Below are positions 23,429-33,070 of a DNA stretch of 52,734 nucleotides, one piece after another; the stretch's first letter is position 1; every line of letters begins with the position of its first letter. The notes below the pieces were generated by a model. It saw only the letters and a list, made by a program, of their open reading frames with translations. It ran no database searches and was not told where the DNA came from. Origin of the DNA: a virus. The stretch is from positions 1 to 52,734 of the IMG/VR virus record IMGVR_UViG_3300036795_000123, one strand, 5' to 3'. The position numbers and the translations under genes were made by a program.

Positions 23429-26129
23429 AACATACGATGCTGGCACACTTACCGCCGAGCTGGATCTCGATTCCTCCAAGCTAAACAAAGGGGCGGAAGA
23501 TGCGAAGAAGAGCCTAGAAGATGTTGAGAAGTCCGCCGACAAAACGGGCGAGGCTCTTAATACGCTAGCGGAGATCGGCGAGGCTTTAGGACTTGCGGAA
23601 ATATTTTCGGTTATCAAAGAACAGGCGAATGAGTGCATAAAGGCGTTCGACACTAACGCTGCAGCGCTGCGCACCATGTCATCAATGGTCAAAGACGTGG
23701 ACGTGGGGAAATTCACGGAGCTGGCCGAGCAGCTTAGTGCGGTGTCGCGCAACTCGGTCGCCACCGAGATGACTACCGTATCAATGATGAGCAAGTTTAG
23801 TCTCACCGATCGAACCATCGCGACGTTGCTCCCGAGCGTTCAAAACTTCGCCGCAGCGATGCGCGAAGATCTTCCCAGTGCTGCGCAACGCTTCACCATG
23901 GCAATCAGCTCGGGGGAAGCCTCGGTGCGTCGCCTGGGAATCAATTTAGGCGAGCAAGGAAGGGCAGCATTTAAGGCCGCAGATGAAACCGGCCGGTTAA
24001 GTATCATCATGCAAGCCCTATCGAAATACAACGGGGCCGCGGCGGAGGATGCGAAAACAGCATCGGGCGCGCAAGCGAGCATGGCAAAAGCATCGGAAGA
24101 GTTGCACGCGGCGATCGGCGGTATCATCGATCAGCCCGTGGCTTCTTTTTTCAATACGGCCGCCGAGGCAATAAACGTGGTTACGGGGTACATCAAAGAA
24201 CTTTCGCCCGCAACGAAAGAGTTTCTCGGCTACGCCGTATCTATCGGCACAACGCTTGCTTTGTCTGCGGTAGGATTCGGGGCTGTTAGCAAAGCGGTGA
24301 GCGTGTTGGAACCTGTTCTAGCCCCCTTGGCGGAATCTTTTTTAGCATTGATGGCCCCCTTAGTAGCAGTGGCTGCGGCGGCGGTGGCGGTGGCTGCGGC
24401 GTACGGCTCGATTCGAAATGCCATGGAAGGGAAGTTTGGAACGAGCGTTTTAGATGGCCTGAAGATGGGCCTTCAACGTGCTGTTGCCGATGCGAAAGAG
24501 CAACTCAGTGGCTTTATGTCAGCGGCAAAGGGCGCGGTCGGCGGCGCGGTCGGGAAAAAGTCAGAAGGGCCTGCAAAGCCTGGTGAGTTCGACAACACAT
24601 CGCAAGTAAAGAAGAGCATTGATTTTTCCGAGGTCGGCAAATTCGGCACGGATAAATCGACGGGCGTCGATCTGGGTAATGGCGTCATGGATTTCAGTAA
24701 AAATCTAGATGATGCGCAAAAAGCCTGGAAAGCTAAGATGATAGCGACGGCCGACAGTGTGGCAAAAAGCTTCAACGCTACCGTCGACGCTAACGCAGAT
24801 CTTCAAGAGGCTTTTGCCAAGCAACAGGATGCACAAGAAACCGCGGCCACGGCGGTAGGTGGGATGTGGACGCAACTGCTTCAAAACAAGCTACCGGGAA
24901 CGGCGGGGGCGGGCGGTGCGGCCCCACCTCCTATCACGGCTACGAGTGCGGCGGGGGCCGGGGTGCAAGCCGCATCCGGGGGCATGGGTTTAGCCGGATC
25001 TATGATGGGCTCTTTTGCGCAGGGCACCGCAGCCGGTGGCCCTATCGCGGGCGTTGCCGCCGCAGCGGGCACGCTGCTTATGCAAAGCACGGCGTTTCAA
25101 AAAATCATGGGCCTGATTAACAAGTTGCTAACGGTGATCATCCAAGCCATCAACCCTATCCTAAGCGCCGTGCTCCCCGCGCTTACGGTACTCTTAGGCG
25201 CGGTGAGCGCCGCAATCAAAAGCGTCGTTGCAGCAATGCAGCCATTGATGGCCCCGATCACAAAACTAGTCACGACGGTTATGCTCATCATCCAACCGTT
25301 CATCAACCTGGCCACGCAACTTTCCACGCAGTTGATGCCCATCATCACGAAAATTTTGACGCCGGTTCTTAACGCGCTCTGTACGGCGCTCATGTTCCTA
25401 GCAAAATTCGTCATAAACGGTATCGTCAACCCGCTCATTCATGTGTGGAATGCCATTATCGACATGATCGACGGGCTTTTGGGATGGACCGGCCTAGACT
25501 TGAGTAGTTTGAAGTTGCATACGGTTTCGCTGAATACAAACGCGGACGCCGTCGACGCCGTAACAAAGTCCATGAACGATCTGGATCAGTCTTCACAAAA
25601 TATCCCGCAAGGTTTCAAGGTGGCGTTATCGGCCTATAATGCTACAGGGTTGATAGACACTCAGACACCAGCAACGCCGGGGATCCCCGATGTAAGCGGG
25701 GATAATGTTATCGCAGAAATTACGGCCCTTACATCATGGCTACAAACTCAACCTAAAGGCACTACCGTAGCGTCGAGTGGTTTTGTGAGCTCAGATCAAC
25801 TCGCGCAACAGTATGCCCAATCGGGGGGGATAATGGGCATACATTACACAGCGGCTACCACCCCGGGTGGCCCCTTGGGGTGGACTTCCGATAATACTAC
25901 CACTACGTCTTCTGGGACCGCCGCAACGACAAAAACGGCGATGCGTTCGAACCTCGCAATGGGTGGCGGTAATGCGGGGAGCGCCATCAACATTCAGAAT
26001 GTCATGGTACAGGCCGCGACACCCGATCTCATAGGTCAGATCCAGAGTGCCTTGAAGAACCAAGGCTATCTGAAATCGGGAACGCCTCTTTCCGGGGCCA
26101 CTAACCGTTTTCAATACGGGAGCGCCTAG
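23421..26129 (+). CDS. Tape measure protein
   Basis: 902 residues, the longest virion gene, with ribosome site GGGAGGTGG. The N-terminal ~250 residues are charged coiled coil (AELDLDSSKLNKGAEDAKKS), typical of tape measures. Hydrophobic stretches lie near 270-330 and 510-670, including a long run of membrane-like helices (about 550-665) that may enter the host inner membrane during DNA ejection. No lytic domain was recognised. Its length sets tail length, by the usual rule roughly 135 nm. Confidence 0.9.
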   Translation: MGETYDAGTLTAELDLDSSKLNKGAEDAKKSLEDVEKSADKTGEALNTLAEIGEALGLAEIFSVIKEQANECIKAFDTNAAALRTMSSMVKDVDVGKFTELAEQLSAVSRNSVATEMTTVSMMSKFSLTDRTIATLLPSVQNFAAAMREDLPSAAQRFTMAISSGEASVRRLGINLGEQGRAAFKAADETGRLSIIMQALSKYNGAAAEDAKTASGAQASMAKASEELHAAIGGIIDQPVASFFNTAAEAINVVTGYIKELSPATKEFLGYAVSIGTTLALSAVGFGAVSKAVSVLEPVLAPLAESFLALMAPLVAVAAAAVAVAAAYGSIRNAMEGKFGTSVLDGLKMGLQRAVADAKEQLSGFMSAAKGAVGGAVGKKSEGPAKPGEFDNTSQVKKSIDFSEVGKFGTDKSTGVDLGNGVMDFSKNLDDAQKAWKAKMIATADSVAKSFNATVDANADLQEAFAKQQDAQETAATAVGGMWTQLLQNKLPGTAGAGGAAPPPITATSAAGAGVQAASGGMGLAGSMMGSFAQGTAAGGPIAGVAAAAGTLLMQSTAFQKIMGLINKLLTVIIQAINPILSAVLPALTVLLGAVSAAIKSVVAAMQPLMAPITKLVTTVMLIIQPFINLATQLSTQLMPIITKILTPVLNALCTALMFLAKFVINGIVNPLIHVWNAIIDMIDGLLGWTGLDLSSLKLHTVSLNTNADAVDAVTKSMNDLDQSSQNIPQGFKVALSAYNATGLIDTQTPATPGIPDVSGDNVIAEITALTSWLQTQPKGTTVASSGFVSSDQLAQQYAQSGGIMGIHYTAATTPGGPLGWTSDNTTTTSSGTAATTKTAMRSNLAMGGGNAGSAINIQNVMVQAATPDLIGQIQSALKNQGYLKSGTPLSGATNRFQYGSA

Positions 26130-26133
26130 CCTC

Positions 26134-27672
26134 GTGCCTTTTTTGACCATCAATGGTGTAACCGTACCCACCTCGAAAGACGGTGGTACGATCGCGCGCA
26201 CGCTCTACGGCGAGTACATGGCGGGCTACGACGGTACAGCCCAAATCGATGTCCGATCGCGTAAGAAGGTTTGGGATTTCAACACCAAGCCGATCGACCC
26301 CTTGCGCTCACAAGCGCTCGTGGGCTTGATCGAAGGGAACGGGTTGTTGTTCCCGTACAACGGGAATTTGTACGCCAGCAATGGCCTCGGCCCAGCGACA
26401 ACGACGGGAACAACTTTTCAAAACTTTACGGCTGCGGATGGTGCCACCGTTTATGATGAGAATGGCACGGCTATGAGCCAACAGGCTCTAGCTAGTACAA
26501 GTTCTTTGCAAGCGGATATTGGAACGACGAATACCATCACACAAGCCCAAGCAACATGTTCTGCCACCACCGGTTTTCAAGTTAACGGTGGATCTTCTAT
26601 GGCTGTAGATACGACGCATTTTTGGGAAGGAACGAATGCGATCAAGGTGACGCCGGTAGGATCCGGATTTCAGTTTCAATTGAATTCGTCGCAAACTGTT
26701 ACGAGCACCACCGCGATCTGGGTTGCATCGGCGTACATTTATAGCTCGGTTGCTGCCACCATATCGATAAGTATCGGCCCTAGTTCAGGCGGCGGCGGCG
26801 GGACGATAACTTTCTCTCACACGGGTGGTTACTGGCATCGGGTTTTTACTTTCGGGACAATGAGCGTAATTAGCGCCACGATCATCGTGTTTTTCAAAAC
26901 AAGCAACACGTCGGCCCCTTTTTGGGTGGATGGTATTCAGCTTGAAAATTCAGGGGTGCTTGCTAGTTCTTACGAAACCCCCACAGCATGGCAGAATCCT
27001 GGCAGCGGTGCGCGTGCAGCGAGTAACCTCACTTACAGCGCGAATCTAAGCTCGCTCGGTGGTTTTACCGTCGCAGGGTGGTTGATGGACGCCCCCCTTA
27101 CGCCAACGGGGTTAACTCAAGTTTTGTTCAACGCAAACAATGCTATCGAGGTCCTGATACAAGTCGTTTCCGGGAATCAGACCCTTAATTTTTCGACCGT
27201 TAGCGATGCGGGGACCGGGGACAATTTACGTTGGACCATTACTACGATCCCCCTTTATGGGTTTTTTGTTTGTACGCTGAACGTCAATCCCGTATCAGGG
27301 CAGCCCACGAAAACCATCTACTGGAATGGCGTGCTCGTGGCGTCGAGCACGGCGACGAACTATCCCGTAAATAACACCATCACGGCGTTTTCTGTAGCTA
27401 GTGCGACAGGCAATTGCTTCAACGGGCGCATCAACAACCTGCAGGTTTTACCGTACGCCATCGATCAGTTTTGGGTGTCCGGGATGTACGCTGCGGCCGC
27501 TTTGAACGCTGGTGCCACACCGTTGTTGACCATGAGCGGCTCGTGCATCAACTACCAGTTTAAGCAAGTCTACGGGCAAGTCAAAAAAGAGGATTTCGTG
27601 GGGTTTAGAGATCCTGTTATGGGCTGGATATCGCAAGGCCGAAAACTCAGCATTATTTTGACGGAGGTGTGA
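26134..27672 (+). CDS. Distal tail protein with inserted carbohydrate-binding-like domains
   Basis: 512 residues from GTG 26134. The first ~100 residues (FLTINGVTVPTSKDGGT, RSRKKVWDFNTKPID) and the last ~50 (CINYQFKQVYGQVKKEDFVGFRDP...GWISQGRKLSIILTEV) look like the two halves of a distal tail protein core. Between them lie two beta domains: about 135-290, a jelly-roll CBM-like segment (FWEGTNAIKV...GYWHRVFTFG...FWVDGIQLE), and about 300-460, a concanavalin/LamG-like segment (FTVAGWLMDA...IYWNGVLVAS...FNGRINNLQVL). Such 'evolved' distal proteins bind host sugars. Domain names rest on pattern recognition. Confidence 0.7.
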   Translation: MPFLTINGVTVPTSKDGGTIARTLYGEYMAGYDGTAQIDVRSRKKVWDFNTKPIDPLRSQALVGLIEGNGLLFPYNGNLYASNGLGPATTTGTTFQNFTAADGATVYDENGTAMSQQALASTSSLQADIGTTNTITQAQATCSATTGFQVNGGSSMAVDTTHFWEGTNAIKVTPVGSGFQFQLNSSQTVTSTTAIWVASAYIYSSVAATISISIGPSSGGGGGTITFSHTGGYWHRVFTFGTMSVISATIIVFFKTSNTSAPFWVDGIQLENSGVLASSYETPTAWQNPGSGARAASNLTYSANLSSLGGFTVAGWLMDAPLTPTGLTQVLFNANNAIEVLIQVVSGNQTLNFSTVSDAGTGDNLRWTITTIPLYGFFVCTLNVNPVSGQPTKTIYWNGVLVASSTATNYPVNNTITAFSVASATGNCFNGRINNLQVLPYAIDQFWVSGMYAAAALNAGATPLLTMSGSCINYQFKQVYGQVKKEDFVGFRDPVMGWISQGRKLSIILTEV

Positions 27673-27675
27673 TCG

Positions 27676-29070
27676 GTGCGCGTGCTTACCGCTAACCAGT
27701 CACACATGCTCGGGCTCACTTCAAGGGCAACGCACGTCGACGTGCAGGTTTATAACACCACCACCTCGGCTTGGGTGTCGCTGCGTTCGCTGCTCGGGCA
27801 GAATTTCATCCGCACGGTGTCGTGGACAGATGATATAGACAACCATGGGGCCACCGCCACGATCGTGCTCGATCGTAATCAGTACTTTAAGAACCTCGCA
27901 AACCTCGTGCAGACATTTCAGGTTTGGGGCACGTATGGCATTTTGATAGATCTGAACATTCCGATCAAGATCTTCGCTGCCGTGGTCCCGCAAGGCATGA
28001 CGCCCGCCGCCGCGGATTGGATGGAGGTTTTCTACGGGCGGATCTATTCGACGGACTGGGCCACGAATGAAATGCAGTTGCAGTGTAGGGATTGGATGGA
28101 TCAGCTACAAAGCCTATGGATAGAGCATTCCTACGGTGTCATTGACGCTGCTCCATCGGGGCAGTCTTCGCAAAGCATTATGCAGGCGTTGCTAAACGTC
28201 GTGGCTGCGTACACTGGCGCGGGGCTCGTGTTGACCACGGTGTATAGTGTGAACGGCACGGTCATCACGCCGTTTTTAACGGGGAGCGCGCCCGACGATC
28301 CGGGTTGGGCTATCGCGTCAACAGATCCTTATCCCACGTCGCTCATGACAGTTTTTACTTCGCTCGACAACATCAACCAACAAATAGGCTGGTGTCTGCG
28401 ACAAAAGTTCAACAGCAATATTAACGGATGGGCGTTGACGTGGTACGATCCGTTACGCACCAACGTCACACCCGCATGGACGTTCCCGCAGTCTTTCATA
28501 AAAACCGTGTCCACGTGCGGGCTACACATCGGTGATATCCGTAACGTCATGCAACTCTGGTATTACGATTTCGACAACAACGCCTTGGCCACCGCAGTGC
28601 AAGGGCAGGATAGCGCTTCGATCACAAAGTACGGTCGCCAATTTATGCAGATCGGGGCCGACACCACCAAGGGAATTACAGGCAACACGCTCGCGTCAGG
28701 GCTGACAGATTTTCAGACCATGCTAAATTCGGCTCTGTCAGATCTCTCTCAGCCCAACATTGACTACGTGGTGGAGGTGCCTCTTTTCTACCCAGTAGAA
28801 TTGAACGATATCTACACTTTCAGTGCCGATAACTACCATTTCAGTGCCGATCAGACCCTAGCGTGTATCGGCTACACCCACACGATCGACAAAGGACAAG
28901 GCATCACGTCGCTGCAAATGCGCGGCAAACCGTCGAGCGGGATATCGCGGTGGTTCAACCGGCAACAGTTGAGTTTCACAAAACAGCTAGGTGTCGTGAA
29001 CATGAACACCAACACCACCACGAGCGACCTACACCCTAACTCTAACTTAGGGCAGTATTCGAGGTTCTAG
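27676..29070 (+). CDS. Baseplate hub / tail-associated protein
   Basis: 464 residues from GTG 27676, ribosome site GGAGG. N-terminal beta region (HVDVQVYNTTTSAWVSLRSL...VSWTDDIDNHGATATIVLDRN) and C-terminal FYPVELNDIYTFSADNYHFSADQTLACIGYTHTI resemble hub proteins of long-tailed phages, which close the tube and trigger opening. It directly follows the distal tail protein. No lytic domain seen. Confidence 0.7.
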   Translation: MRVLTANQSHMLGLTSRATHVDVQVYNTTTSAWVSLRSLLGQNFIRTVSWTDDIDNHGATATIVLDRNQYFKNLANLVQTFQVWGTYGILIDLNIPIKIFAAVVPQGMTPAAADWMEVFYGRIYSTDWATNEMQLQCRDWMDQLQSLWIEHSYGVIDAAPSGQSSQSIMQALLNVVAAYTGAGLVLTTVYSVNGTVITPFLTGSAPDDPGWAIASTDPYPTSLMTVFTSLDNINQQIGWCLRQKFNSNINGWALTWYDPLRTNVTPAWTFPQSFIKTVSTCGLHIGDIRNVMQLWYYDFDNNALATAVQGQDSASITKYGRQFMQIGADTTKGITGNTLASGLTDFQTMLNSALSDLSQPNIDYVVEVPLFYPVELNDIYTFSADNYHFSADQTLACIGYTHTIDKGQGITSLQMRGKPSSGISRWFNRQQLSFTKQLGVVNMNTNTTTSDLHPNSNLGQYSRF

Positions 29071-29922
29071 ATGGCATCGCAGGCCCCGCCGGATGGATGG
29101 ACAGTAACGACGGGCACGTGGAACACGGGCATAGGCCAGTCCACGACGCAAGCGTTGAACGCAGCGAGCTCGGTGAATATCACGGCGGCGGGGATCGTGT
29201 TCGTCGGGCCCTGGATCCCTCTCAGCTCTTACAACCCGTACCCGCCGGGCTCTTTGACCACGACAACGTACCAGCAAACATACACGCCAAGCATTTTTGT
29301 TTATGGCGACAACGCCTCCAACAACGTGTCCGTCACTTTCGCATACTACGGAGCAAGCCGAATTTCGCCCCTCGCCACGCCTCTTTCTTTGATGACGGGA
29401 GCCCCCGCAAACCTAAATGTGTGGAGCAAGTATTCAAAATACATTGTGAATAACTTGCATGCCGTGTGGGGGAGGATTGAAATCACATCTAACGTGGGGC
29501 ACACGGGGAATTTCTACATTGGCGGATCGTCCGTGCTCGCGAGCGCACCCGCTTTCACAGCGACCGGATCCGCACCAATAACCCACGGCGTTAATACGGC
29601 TGTGTCTATGACCACCTTATCCGGGAATCTTGTGGGGTTATCCGGCGGTGATATTTTATTGAGCGACTCGGGCTTTTGGGGTTTTTCTGTTTACATGTCA
29701 TGGAGCGTAACGCAAACGTCGTGGACCGTGGATATTTTCAATGTTACAACTGGTGGCGCAGTGGGTGGCGGAGGTCCTGTAACCTTTGCCGGACAATTTG
29801 CTTCATGGTCATGTGCGGCGCTCGTGCAACTCAACAACCCGCAGTCTTTGCTTACGTTGCGACTTAACCCGGCTTCGTCCGGGACTTGCTCTATTGTTTG
29901 GGGTGGTACTTACTTGCGTTGA
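29071..29922 (+). CDS. Tail tip / fibre protein with C1q-like C-terminal domain
   Basis: 283 residues, beta-rich throughout. Residues about 170-283 follow a C1q/TNF-like jelly-roll scheme (GVNTAVSM, LLSDSGFWGFSVYMSWS, then LRLNPASSGTCSIVWGGTYLR), common in receptor-binding tips. It starts right after the hub stop. The domain assignment is tentative. Confidence 0.6.
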   Translation: MASQAPPDGWTVTTGTWNTGIGQSTTQALNAASSVNITAAGIVFVGPWIPLSSYNPYPPGSLTTTTYQQTYTPSIFVYGDNASNNVSVTFAYYGASRISPLATPLSLMTGAPANLNVWSKYSKYIVNNLHAVWGRIEITSNVGHTGNFYIGGSSVLASAPAFTATGSAPITHGVNTAVSMTTLSGNLVGLSGGDILLSDSGFWGFSVYMSWSVTQTSWTVDIFNVTTGGAVGGGGPVTFAGQFASWSCAALVQLNNPQSLLTLRLNPASSGTCSIVWGGTYLR

Positions 29923-29936
29923 GGAGAAGAAAAAAC

Positions 29937-30401
29937 ATGGTCCTAGCACTTTTAGCAGCGCTCTCGGTAGGTCAAGCCCTTGGCAGTCTTAGTGACGGGC
30001 CCGTGGCATGGATGGACACGAATGTCCTAGTCACCCAAAACGGCAACGCCATCGTAGCCGCTCCTTTGAACGTCACGATCACGACAGACAGCATCAAAGT
30101 CAAAGGCTACCGGTGGGTGGAATGGGCCATTCAATACGCGTGGTCGGCCGCCAGCGCGGTGACCATGACGTGTCAGCAATCCGAAGACAACGTGGTGTGG
30201 CTCGACATTCAGGCGCTGCAATTCGTTTCTTTTCCCACCGCTACCTCGGGGAAGATGCTGTGGAGCGAAGCGGTAAGCGCCTCGGGTAACTGGCCCTGGG
30301 TGGTTCCCAATCATAGCGTGTTCATGCGTTGCGTTTTCAACGGCACGGGGGCGTCATCGTCGGACAAGCTGACAACCCTAAAAGCCCGAGCGGGGATCTA
30401 A
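29937..30401 (+). CDS. Tail-tip-region protein with N-terminal hydrophobic export-like segment
   Basis: 154 residues from ATG 29937, with GAGGAGAAG just upstream; the frame opens earlier but overlaps the previous gene. The first ~18 residues (MVLALLAALSVGQALG) are hydrophobic and could be a short signal peptide, although no basic residue precedes them. The rest is beta-rich (WVEWAIQYAWSAASAVTMTC, DNVVWLDIQALQF). It is the first of three consecutive fibre-region proteins with such N termini. Confidence 0.6.
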   Translation: MVLALLAALSVGQALGSLSDGPVAWMDTNVLVTQNGNAIVAAPLNVTITTDSIKVKGYRWVEWAIQYAWSAASAVTMTCQQSEDNVVWLDIQALQFVSFPTATSGKMLWSEAVSASGNWPWVVPNHSVFMRCVFNGTGASSSDKLTTLKARAGI

Positions 30402-30402
30402 G

Positions 30403-31632
30403 ATGAAGCCCATGAAGTTGCTCATGTGGGGCCTGGTTCTTTCGGCATGCCTGGGCACGATCGCCGTCGCGCAAGTGCCGCACGATCCTTCCTCTTCCCA
30501 AGATTACGTGGCGTTCACGGTGAGCGGCGGTAACGCGGTCACCAGCGTGGGCATGACCGTTCCGTCCATCATGTCGGTGGCGGGGTCGCCGGTGACATCG
30601 AGCGGGACGCTGGCGGTGTCGCTCGCTACCGAGAGCGCCAACACATGCTTCGCGGGGCCGAGCAGCGGGAGCGCGGCGACGCCTACCTTCCGCGCCCTCG
30701 CCGCCAACGATATCCCGGGGACGCTGAACGCCACCGCCGCGCCATCGTTTACGGTCAACCCTAACACGGGGAGTTTTACATTCGTGGGGAGCACAGCGTT
30801 CACCGCGCCAGCGAATGGCACCGCGCAAATAACGAAAGCCGATGGGACTTTCGCGACGCTGTTATTCGGCGCTGCAGGTTCTACGACCGGCGTTAAAATT
30901 ATCCCTGGAAATGCTACTTTGACGATCACGGATGGTGCCGGTGGGAGCACTGTTCAATTGTTAGTTACGTCCGCATCTATTTCGACACTTACTCCCACTG
31001 TGATTAATGTCGCAAATGGTAGCCTTGGCTCATCTGCCTCACCGGTAATTCGTCAAAACGCCGTACAGACTTCGGGAATGTATTTTCCTTCTACCACTGC
31101 CGTAGCACTCACGAGCGTTGCGGGAACCGGTGGGACAATTCAGCTATCGGGTGTCAATACGGGAGCGATGACATTTACACAGGCGACGGGCACGTTATCG
31201 GGGCCTGGGTTTTTGTTCAATGGGGCCGTTGAGGGGATGTCGAAATTCTCCATCGCGAACAATGCCAACGTAGTGTTGACCGCAGCGCAATCCGGCTCAC
31301 ATATCACCAACATCGGCGCGGCCGGTGGAGTGCAAGTGACGCTACCCGCACCCGCGAAGGGGCTCAATTTCACCATAAAACAGATCGCCGGATTCGCTAT
31401 GAACATAATCACGCCATCGGGGACCATTCAATCAGGCGCACTAACTACCGGTACTACACGGGTGATTTCTGGGAGCGCGCTCGGGGTACTCAGCATCACG
31501 TGCGAAGATGGGACGAATTGGCATGCCGATTATGCCTCGGGCACCATTACTTGGCTGGGCTTCGACAACGTGCCGCCTGAGTACATGCCGGCTGTAAATA
31601 CGGATCGTGAAGAAAAAGAAGTTGCTGCTTAA
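30403..31632 (+). CDS. Fibre-like protein with Sec or lipoprotein signal
   Basis: 409 residues. The N terminus has Lys2 and Lys5, a hydrophobic core and either a lipobox LSAC (13-16) or a signal peptidase I site after AVA (23). Residues about 55-110 are the repeat known from tail fibres (SVAGSPVTSSGTLAVSLATESANTCFAGPSSGSAATPTFRALAANDIP pattern, split here for recognition). Beta-rich repeats continue, and the C-terminal ~130 residues form a compact fold. A virion fibre should not need export, so a periplasmic or surface role is possible. Confidence 0.65.
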   Translation: MKPMKLLMWGLVLSACLGTIAVAQVPHDPSSSQDYVAFTVSGGNAVTSVGMTVPSIMSVAGSPVTSSGTLAVSLATESANTCFAGPSSGSAATPTFRALAANDIPGTLNATAAPSFTVNPNTGSFTFVGSTAFTAPANGTAQITKADGTFATLLFGAAGSTTGVKIIPGNATLTITDGAGGSTVQLLVTSASISTLTPTVINVANGSLGSSASPVIRQNAVQTSGMYFPSTTAVALTSVAGTGGTIQLSGVNTGAMTFTQATGTLSGPGFLFNGAVEGMSKFSIANNANVVLTAAQSGSHITNIGAAGGVQVTLPAPAKGLNFTIKQIAGFAMNIITPSGTIQSGALTTGTTRVISGSALGVLSITCEDGTNWHADYASGTITWLGFDNVPPEYMPAVNTDREEKEVAA

Positions 31633-31653
31633 AACCAAAAGGAGATCGTGATC

Positions 31654-32292
31654 ATGAAAAAGTTCATTCTCGCATCGGTGGTTTCGTTGTTCACCATGGC
31701 GGCTTACGCGCAACCCCTGCCCCCCTTGACCGGCCCGTTGTTCCCGCTCAACTCCGCCGGCAACCCCAACATGGGGACGTTCGTGAGCCCGTTACTCGGG
31801 TTGAACGGGAACGCGGCCGCGCCGGCCTACTCGTTTTCGCTCGACCACAACAGCGGGTTGTATTCATGCGGGACGGGTTGCCTCGGTTTCACCGTGAACG
31901 GCAACAACGTGATGACCGTCAACCCGAACGGCGCGGTGACGCACTTCGCGAACGTGATCGCGGAGAATGCAAACTACGTCATCAACCCCAATCAAAGCGC
32001 CACGGAGTTCACCAATTTCGGCACGGCCGCTGCTATCACCGGGACGCTCCCGCAGTGTACCGCGGCCAACGTGGGTATGAACGTGCGATTTACCATCGCG
32101 TCAGGGTACGCTTTCGCACAGCAAGTGCTGTTTAACGCTGCTGATATCGTGAGTGCGCCCGGCATTTCGCAGACCACGAAAACGGCGCTCTACAGCCCCA
32201 CCACCGCGGGAGCGACCATCGGGGTGGGCTGCTACGCCGTAGGGTTGTGGCGCATCACGAGCGCCCCCACCGGGACGTGGACCGGGAACTAA
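31654..32292 (+). CDS. Fibre-region protein with classical signal peptide
   Basis: 213 residues from ATG 31654 (AAAGGAG nine bases upstream). The first 20 residues are a textbook Sec signal: Lys2-Lys3, a hydrophobic core, and a Tyr-Ala cleavage site before Gln (AAYA-Q). The mature part is beta-rich with cysteines (YSCGTGCLGF, LPQCTAANVG, GVGCYAVG). YSFSLDHNSGLYSCG...NNVMTVNPNGA is like the YSFTGDPNTGMF element of many phage fibre proteins. Export of a fibre-type protein is unexpected. Confidence 0.7.
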   Translation: MKKFILASVVSLFTMAAYAQPLPPLTGPLFPLNSAGNPNMGTFVSPLLGLNGNAAAPAYSFSLDHNSGLYSCGTGCLGFTVNGNNVMTVNPNGAVTHFANVIAENANYVINPNQSATEFTNFGTAAAITGTLPQCTAANVGMNVRFTIASGYAFAQQVLFNAADIVSAPGISQTTKTALYSPTTAGATIGVGCYAVGLWRITSAPTGTWTGN

Positions 32293-32301
32293 AAGCGACC
32301 C

Positions 32302-32457
32302 ATGGTAACCATCCGGCTGTGGGTGCTGTACATGATCGGGCTCGCGGGAGCGTTCACGGTCATGGTGGCTTTCATAGCGGGGTGGTACATGGGATACGTG
32401 GTGGGCGATCGCGAAGGGCATCAAAAACAACGACGCGAACGAAAGAGGCTTCGATGA
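32302..32457 (+). CDS. Small membrane protein, holin or spanin candidate
   Basis: 51 residues, below usual length cut-offs. One membrane helix (about 7-35), then a strongly basic tail (HQKQRRERKRLR). It starts the lysis cassette and its stop overlaps the next gene as ATGA. One-helix proteins with a basic tail directly before an endolysin are often holins. Confidence 0.6.
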   Translation: MVTIRLWVLYMIGLAGAFTVMVAFIAGWYMGYVVGDREGHQKQRRERKRLR

Positions 32458-32582
32458 TGTCGACAGCACGCACGGTTTTTGCATCGCCCCCCGCCATGAG
32501 CACACAGCAAGCCCAGATCATGGTTGCCACGGTGATTTTCTTTCTAGTATCTAGTTTGGTGAAATTCGCGGCCTATGGTTGA
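32454..32582 (+). CDS. Very small membrane protein, lysis-associated
   Basis: 42 residues, one C-terminal membrane helix (about 22-40, IMVATVIFFLVSSLVKFAAYG). Starts in ATGA overlap with the previous gene and overlaps the endolysin by 8 bases, which strongly supports it despite the size. Possibly a holin partner or antiholin. Confidence 0.55.
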   Translation: MMSTARTVFASPPAMSTQQAQIMVATVIFFLVSSLVKFAAYG

Positions 32583-33057
32583 TCCAAACACGGCCGCGCA
32601 GCGCCTCATCCTAGCGCGAGAAGAGCACTTCGGGCCGATCGTGCGCGGTGCCTTCCGCAAGGCTGGGCTGCCCGTGGAATGGGGCATGGCCATCGCTCGG
32701 TTGGAGTCATCCTTCGACCCCACGCGCTCGGTGCGTACCGGGGCCGACGGCGCTATGGGGGGCGCGTGGGGTATCTGTCAGATGACCCTCCAAACAGCCC
32801 ACGACGAACTCAACTATAAGGGCGATGGCCCGGCGCTGCTCGATCCTACGCTGTGCTCCACCCTCGCGGCCCAGCTCTGTGTGCAGCACGTGAAGATCTA
32901 CGGGAGCAATTTCAAGGACATCGCCGCTACCTACAACGGGCGGTTTCCCTACGTGAAAGCCAACGCGCGGGCGCGGGCCTATGCTGACGCGGCGTGTCTT
33001 TTCGCTGCGGGCTACGCGGGTAAATTTGATGACGAACGCGACGCTATTGTGGCATGA
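32575..33057 (+). CDS. Endolysin, lytic transglycosylase-like
   Basis: 160 residues with the SLT/goose-lysozyme-type core: WGMAIARLESSFDP, where Glu44 is the likely catalytic residue, GGAWGICQMTLQTA (the GxxGxxQ element) and ATYNGR near 122. It should cleave glycan strands of peptidoglycan. There is no signal peptide, so it depends on a holin among the neighbouring membrane proteins. Confidence 0.85.
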   Translation: MVDPNTAAQRLILAREEHFGPIVRGAFRKAGLPVEWGMAIARLESSFDPTRSVRTGADGAMGGAWGICQMTLQTAHDELNYKGDGPALLDPTLCSTLAAQLCVQHVKIYGSNFKDIAATYNGRFPYVKANARARAYADAACLFAAGYAGKFDDERDAIVA

Positions 33058-33070
33058 TTAACCCACCTCC

